Positions 58,831-64,000 of a DNA stretch of 64,000 nucleotides are shown here, one piece after another. The position numbers and the translations under genes were made by a program. The notes below the pieces were generated by a model, which was given only the letters and a program-made list of their open reading frames with translations, was not told where the DNA came from and searched no databases. Source of the DNA: Pomacea canaliculata (Eukaryota > Mollusca > Gastropoda > Architaenioglossa > Ampullariidae); assembly GCF_003073045.1 (NCBI RefSeq), contig NC_037600.1, positions 11,210,758-11,274,757 of the forward strand, read 5' to 3'. The first letter of the stretch is position 1. The number at the start of each line of letters is the position of its first letter.

Positions 58831-59601
58831 TGTGGTGGCACTGATCATCTACAATAAAAGAGAAAATTCCTAACAATTAACATACATTAAACACACTTAT
58901 TTAAATTCAACTTACTTTTTTATCACTTTGTTTACGCCCCAAATATTTTTTGTAAATTGTTTATAGATTAAATAGATCCATGCAAACAAGTGGATAGGCA
59001 GTCTTGTTGAGTATCATTGTGCTAGCTTACAGTTTCGCGCAACCAAATGAACCGTCGTAAGGATTACCGGTTACCACGCAGTCACTTGTGTCAGACAAAA
59101 ATGGAGTGAGGAATGAGGAACTACCAGGGTAGGGGACAAATAGTCTTGAGCTTAGAGGGAGATAACGTGCCATGTGTCAGGTGTTCCTACTTTTTTCACA
59201 TTGCCGAGATAACCCCACAGTGAACACACCCAACCACTCACAAGCCACCCACAGAAGATTTAATTTACAGGTTTTTTAAACATTCTGTTCCACAGACGAC
59301 AGTCACACGACACCTCAGCTGTCATATGTCGCAAGATTAGTAACTTGTTCATTTAATTTTAAGAGCATAATGAGATATATAAAACCGAGCTGATTCATTT
59401 TCTAAGGTTTACCTTTAGATATATATATATATGTAGAGTTTTTTGTTTGTTTCTTCCTGTCGTTCTTTCTTCCCTTCTTGCTTGTTTCTTTCATCTGTCT
59501 ATCGTTCTTTCTTTTGCTATTGTGCCTTGCGGAATTTATGGAATTCAATTATTTATTTACAGGCTTAAAAGGATCGATAAGTTACTCAGCTATCAGTGTG
59601 C

Positions 59602-59604
<3 letters not shown>
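58831..59604. other. Spacer, nothing recognised
   Basis: AT-rich, with a short AT repeat at 59420-59431 and CTTT-rich sequence before a poly-T run. No gene. Confidence 0.35.
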
Positions 59605-59638
<34 letters not shown>

Positions 59639-59927
59639 TCGTTCGCCTCTTTCACACTTGGAGACCAGCTCTTGATATGAAATTGGTGGTCTTCTGCAGA
59701 GACTCCACCGGCCCGTACAGCTTGTTGTGCAGGGTCTCCGACTGTGGCCACGTCTCTTTCCTCAGGGTACGGAGATTCCTACAGTCCTGTAGGATGTGTT
59801 CTACAGTCTGGTCTGCCTCTCCACAAGAGCATCTCGGGGACGGCACTAGGTGCAACTTCCTGTGTAGGTGGTGAAGCAGCCTATTGTGCCCAGTCCTGAG
59901 GCGGAAGTAATAGCAATCTACTAACAA
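59605..59927 (-). mobile_element. 5'-truncated LINE tail with poly-A
   Basis: On the minus strand 59927-59652 encodes the end of a non-LTR retrotransposon ORF: FRLRTGHNRLLHHLH, PRCSCGEADQTVEHILQDC (a C-C-H-C knuckle) and RKETWPQ. A poly-A tail follows, seen as about 33 T at 59605-59637. This knuckle is typical of the C-terminus of LINEs with an RNase H domain. The long, clean tail suggests a fairly recent insertion. Confidence 0.75.
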
Positions 59928-61050
59928 AAATGAAGTGTTTTTTACGAAGATCTAATCTCTTCCTCATTGTGTGGTTGTTGCACCTTCAAAACATTTTTAA
60001 GCTTTCCTTCTGATGTTACCTAAAGGTAATCGATTTACATGTTTTATTAATTATTACATTACAGAATTATTCTAAACTCAGGATTTGCTGGATAAAAAAA
60101 GGAGTCGTTTAATGTCTGATGTGATTTATTTGATGAAACTATTTTGAAGAGAGGCAGTTGTGTGGTATTCTCGCTCCTTTTAATCATCTAATCATCGATC
60201 TATTCATGTGTCGACAACACCCTTCCTGAATGAAAATAACCAACAGTATAAAGGAAATGCCTTGTTTCTTCCCAAAAGTTGAGGTTTTTTGCAGTCATAT
60301 ATCATTTTGAGAATGATACTGATACTAGTTAAGATACTAATAATTTTTGAACCCTAAATTCATGATGATATTATTTGCAAAGCTAATATTAATGAATTCA
60401 AACCGTTTCTTTCATTCCATGCTTTTTGGTGGTGAAGAAAACCATTAAAGTTAACTGCATTGGTTTTAAATAAAATTGAAGAATTAATCGTTATCCTCTC
60501 TTCTTGAAGTATTACCATACCAGAGTGTAGAATTCCACGAATAGCTCTCTGGAATAAATAGTGTTAACCAAACTTAATTTAGAAGATTATTATTTGATAT
60601 GATTTGAACTTAAAATATGTTATAAAGTCCTTGTAAGGTCATAAAGTAATGTATTTTTCACAGAAGAAAAAAGATTCATGCATTCTATAATTCCATTGTA
60701 AATCCTTCACATAATTGAGAGAAACATTATTGTATATGTCTATCATATAGACATCCTTAAACCATTATTTAAGCAGTTAGGGAAGATTTTAACATTCTCT
60801 TACTGCTCCCAAACCATTGAAAGACTGAAGCGTTTCAATAAATCTTTAACTGCAATTATAAATCTCAATGGATTCTATTAGCTTCATGAATTTTGTAGAT
60901 AAATCAATAAGCAGCACTGGAATACTTATGCGCAGTACACAATTTTACCAAAAACATTTCTCAGAAATGTTTAAGTTTGTTTGAAGAAAAACCCAACCCA
61001 AGTCCAGGTCTACATCTCTTGTCAATTTAAAGCTGTAAGTTTTTCATTAC
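59928..61050. other. AT-rich spacer upstream of copy H
   Basis: About 1.1 kb without open frames, repeats or homology to other spacers that I can see. Confidence 0.35.
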
Positions 61051-61160
61051 ACGGCCTGTCGTAGCGATCTAACAATAACTCTTGACACGTAAGTAATAAG
61101 ATATACTGTCAGGTCAGATTGAAGCCTCACTTAACTTGTTCACGTGAACACGTCACCCTG
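61051..61160 (+). promoter_or_regulatory. Copy H promoter core
   Basis: ACGGCCTGTCGTAGCGA at 61051-61067 matches the family core. The downstream block (CTGTCAGGTCAGATTGAAGC, CTTAACTTGTTCA) aligns to copy B 5650-5690. No kB site or CACGTG is seen upstream. It is a short-leader type like copy E, with the ATG about 270 bp downstream. Confidence 0.45.
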
Positions 61161-61336
61161 GGTAATAAAATGTCACTTGTAACCAAAGCGAACCGTCTTA
61201 TCTTTGTAAGCTAAAGCATCACTCGGTAGGTCAGTAGATATACAATGACATTCATTGCTGTAGGTAGTCAGTTAAGTTCACAGTTTCTTTCAACGGTTGG
61301 AACCTTCTGCGACTTATTGGTAGTTTGTATTCCAAG

Positions 61337-64000
61337 ATGGCTAAGCAACACGAAAGAGAGTGTGCTGTGTGCACAGAAGAATTCACGACACCAAAGATTC
61401 TACCCTGTGGTCATCTCCTGTGTCGCGAATGTGTCATTTCCTGTTTGGATTCCAATCGTAAAGCTGGGTGTCCGCTGTGTAAATGTGCTATAGTACAGCA
61501 CTTCTTTATAAGTTTGTCCAAGACTGTTGACGCCCTGCCGACAGACTTTGTGATGGAAGCGCTGGTGGAGAGCGCTCGTGTGCTGAGTAAAGATCACCTT
61601 TGTTGTGTGTGTGAGGACGTCAGGGCGGACTTCATCTGTATGCAGTGTCAGGTCATGTTGTGTTCAGCATGTACAAACGACCATAAAAAGCTTTCAGTAA
61701 GCAGCAGTCACGATGTGGAGAGTGTCAGCACTGTGACACCTGAACGTCTGGCTGCCAGCCGCCCTGCACTGTGTGCTGACCACGGCCACAGACTAGCTGA
61801 TACGTTTTGCTTCTATCACCGACTCGCTGTCTGCAAATCCTGTAAGTCTGAGCACAGAGAATGCCTGAAGGTGAGTGACCTTCACAATGAAATTGAGACA
61901 ACTCAAAATTCATTTACCGATCTAACAAAGATTCTTGTAGAAGCGGAGCAGAAGCTAGAGCAGGCTATAGGACAGGTTACGTCACGTCTACAGGAAGTTG
62001 ATGTCAGCGAACAAGAAGACATGGCGCAGGTGGACAAGACATGTGACCGACTTCAGAAGCTGGTGGAAGATGTTCGTAAAAAGTTAAAGGACAAGAATCA
62101 CACGTCACATCTCAAAATCAGGAATTCGTTATGTGCCGTCAAGACTGACCTTAGCAACCGTCTAGGGAAGGTGACGTCACACAAACAAATTGTGACGCGA
62201 GCAGTGGCAGTGTCACCACGTCCTGCACTGATACACATGAGACAGCCTCTGACAGACAGGGTCAACAGCCTTGAGATCAGCTCCGACGTGAACGTAGAGC
62301 TGTTAATGAAGCCCTTGTCAAGTGAAAAACATTTTGAAAAAGTTGTGGGAGGGGTAGAAAGAGAGCTACTCAAGTTGGAGCAGCAGAAAACAGAGTCAAA
62401 GGTAAACTATTTTAAAGCGAGAAATTAATTCTGAGGAAAAATGACCTTCTCTATATGTATTGTTGTGTAGATTGTCACAAATTGTTATCTGAGTGGGTGT
62501 GTTTCTGTCTCCCTAAGTCCGTGTGTATCGCTCTTTCTCTCTCAATGTGTGTAAATGAGATAGACAAAGAGCGACAGAAATTGGTGTGTGCGTGTGTGAG
62601 AGAATTCTAAAGGAGTTATGTCATCCAAAGGAATTCAGTATGTCATGCAATGAATTGTTGTTATTGTTACAATGAAACACTTGTTCATATATTTTATCCT
62701 CAAGACAATTGACATTATTTTACAGTTGACGACACCGCCATCAGTCCTTGTGTTCCATGAAAACTGCGGGACTAACATTCGACTAACAATCTGTAACACG
62801 ACCGCTAAGAAGATAAACCCAGAGCACATCGGTGATGGAGTGGTTGTGTCACGTGACGTTATGGTGGCAAACGTCTTGTATGAAGTGATGATGACACTTG
62901 ATTTTTATTATTATTTACAATAAAATAAATATTTCAAAGGAAATGTTATGTTGCTGCTATGTGCTTTTATTTTATGGCCTAGAGACGAAGAGATAACAAA
63001 TCTAACATCTGTTTCATATTTTTATTTTAAATCAGTAACAAAAGATTTAGTATTAACCCATCTTAGTATACATTGTGTCTTATCGCGCTTTTCGCGGTGT
63101 AGTTTCACTGTAATGTTGATGCAGGTGGCAGTTGACGAAGTGTTAGCAGAAGACGGCTCGTTAAGCCTGGGTGTGATAACAAACCCTCATCCAGGCCTCG
63201 TTGTGACGATGTTTATCACAGGCCTTAAAGACTCCGTCATCATCGAGCCCGACTGCGTCTTTCACCAAAAATCAAGTGTAAGTTTCCATGGCAACACGTA
63301 GGGTAAAATAGGAAAAGGGCTTGTTTGGTCTATGTGTGACAGATAAAGTTAAATATGTTTTAATATTTTTTCTTCATCAGCATTCTTAACTGTTTCATTT
63401 ATGTCACTGTTTTAGTGAGTAGGTACAACTCAGCGCCAGGTATTAATTACCCAAATTTAATATTTCATTATCTTTTGAAAATTATTGCAGAAAGAGGTCA
63501 ATAGTACTAACATTAGAGTTGTATGTGAATGTGAAGCTAATAAGTGAGCTGGGATATCTGAGGAGGTCAAGATTGTGACAGTTTCCTAGTAACGCTTATA
63601 GAGGTGTGCCTCAGGAATAGAGTGGGATACTACCCTAGATGTGTGGAAATAATATCTTAAGCTAAGGAATATCCAATAAGTAAACCGAAATCAATCACAT
63701 TAAAGCTTTAATTTTGCTGAGAAAACCAGATTTCAACTAAGTGCACTTTCCTTTGAGAATCACGAAAAAAAAAAACCCCACCAAATAACCCTTGCCCTAA
63801 ACCAATATTTTGCCAATATTTGCCCAATAGATGATTTGCCTCATAGCTCGCAGAGGGGATCATATTTGTCTGTCATTGTTCCCAGTTAAAAAAAACCCCA
63901 AAAACTAACAGGTCACAATAGAATTCTAGTCGGGAATCAACTTGGGGGACTGATGGAATCAAATAATTTCACTTCTAAACCTATAATTTATTAAAAGCAT
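61337..64000 (+). CDS. Copy H: divergent RING/B-box/coiled-coil/NHR gene, 3' end beyond window
   Basis: E1 61337-62401 (355 codons), E2 62726-62884 (donor GTGATG instead of GTAAGA), E3 63125-63277. The RING keeps all eight zinc ligands, but the conserved E2-contact Trp (residue 36 in ISWMDS) is Cys (ISCLDS). B-box 2 is strongly altered (HGHRLADTFCFYHRLAVCKSCKSEHREC) yet keeps its ligands. NHR landmarks are VVVSRDVMVANVLYE, LSLGV and DSVII. At 63920-64000 a degenerate E4-like sequence (VGNQLGGLMESNNF) loses its reading at the window edge, so the NHR may be incomplete; a later intact E4 beyond the window cannot be excluded. The most divergent member, though parts of E1 are identical to the others. 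Confidence 0.78.

Noticed and set aside
59447-59680. Phe-rich open frames at 59447-59874 (+)
   Set aside because: Produced by the poly-T run that is the tail of the minus-strand LINE.

Overview
The window looks like genomic DNA from an AT-rich animal genome with multi-exon genes, GT-AG introns, DNA-transposon MITEs and RTE/CR1-type LINE remnants. The LINE endonuclease and C-terminal sequences resemble those common in molluscs, so I lean towards a lophotrochozoan, probably a gastropod. This is inference; the species cannot be named from the sequence.

Nearly everything belongs to one tandem multigene family on the + strand. I call the copies A to H, left to right, with a divergent relic X between D and E. 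The gene model is the same in every copy: a non-coding leader exon, one large coding exon E1 (about 1,068 nt: RING finger, B-box 1, B-box 2, coiled coil), then four short exons E2-E5 that encode a single Neuralized homology repeat (NHR) domain. All coding introns are phase 0. The predicted protein (525-535 aa) is a TRIM-like RBCC protein with an NHR at the C-terminus. In vertebrate Neuralized proteins the order is reversed (NHR then RING), and no vertebrate TRIM class carries an NHR. B, D, E and F look intact. A and H run off the window ends. C has a frame-broken E4, and G has a 4-nt net deletion in E1 and no promoter module. X is an old copy with a ruined RING but open NHR exons. A further copy between A and B survives only as leader and 3' flank.

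Layout: A 3' part (0-1.6 kb); spacer with three tandem CRE sites, duplicated spacer segments and a lost copy (1.6-5.5); B (5.5-14.0, with one solo LTR in its leader intron and a hAT MITE and an LTR-like insertion in coding introns); spacer; C (18.0-23.9); D (25.7-31.6); an insertion-rich stretch with LINE pieces, RING scraps and relic X (32-38); E (38.6-43.6); F (44.8-49.9); a Tigger MITE and spacer; G (53.0-58.0); spacer with a LINE tail; H (61.0 to the right edge).

Two signals suggest an immune or recognition role. First, between sister copies D and E the NHR exons E3 and E4 carry 31 amino-acid replacements against 6 silent codon changes (my hand count), while 66 nt of adjoining intron differ at one base. 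A 130-nt block of E1 is almost identical in all seven E1 exons. Second, perfect NF-kB-type decamers lie about 25-60 bp upstream of the conserved promoter core in B, C, D and E, and a CACGTG box, as a full CLEAR-type palindrome in C, D and F, lies next to that core in B, C, D and F. The array reads as a set of putative ubiquitin ligases with a homogenised RBCC effector and a diversifying NHR recognition domain.
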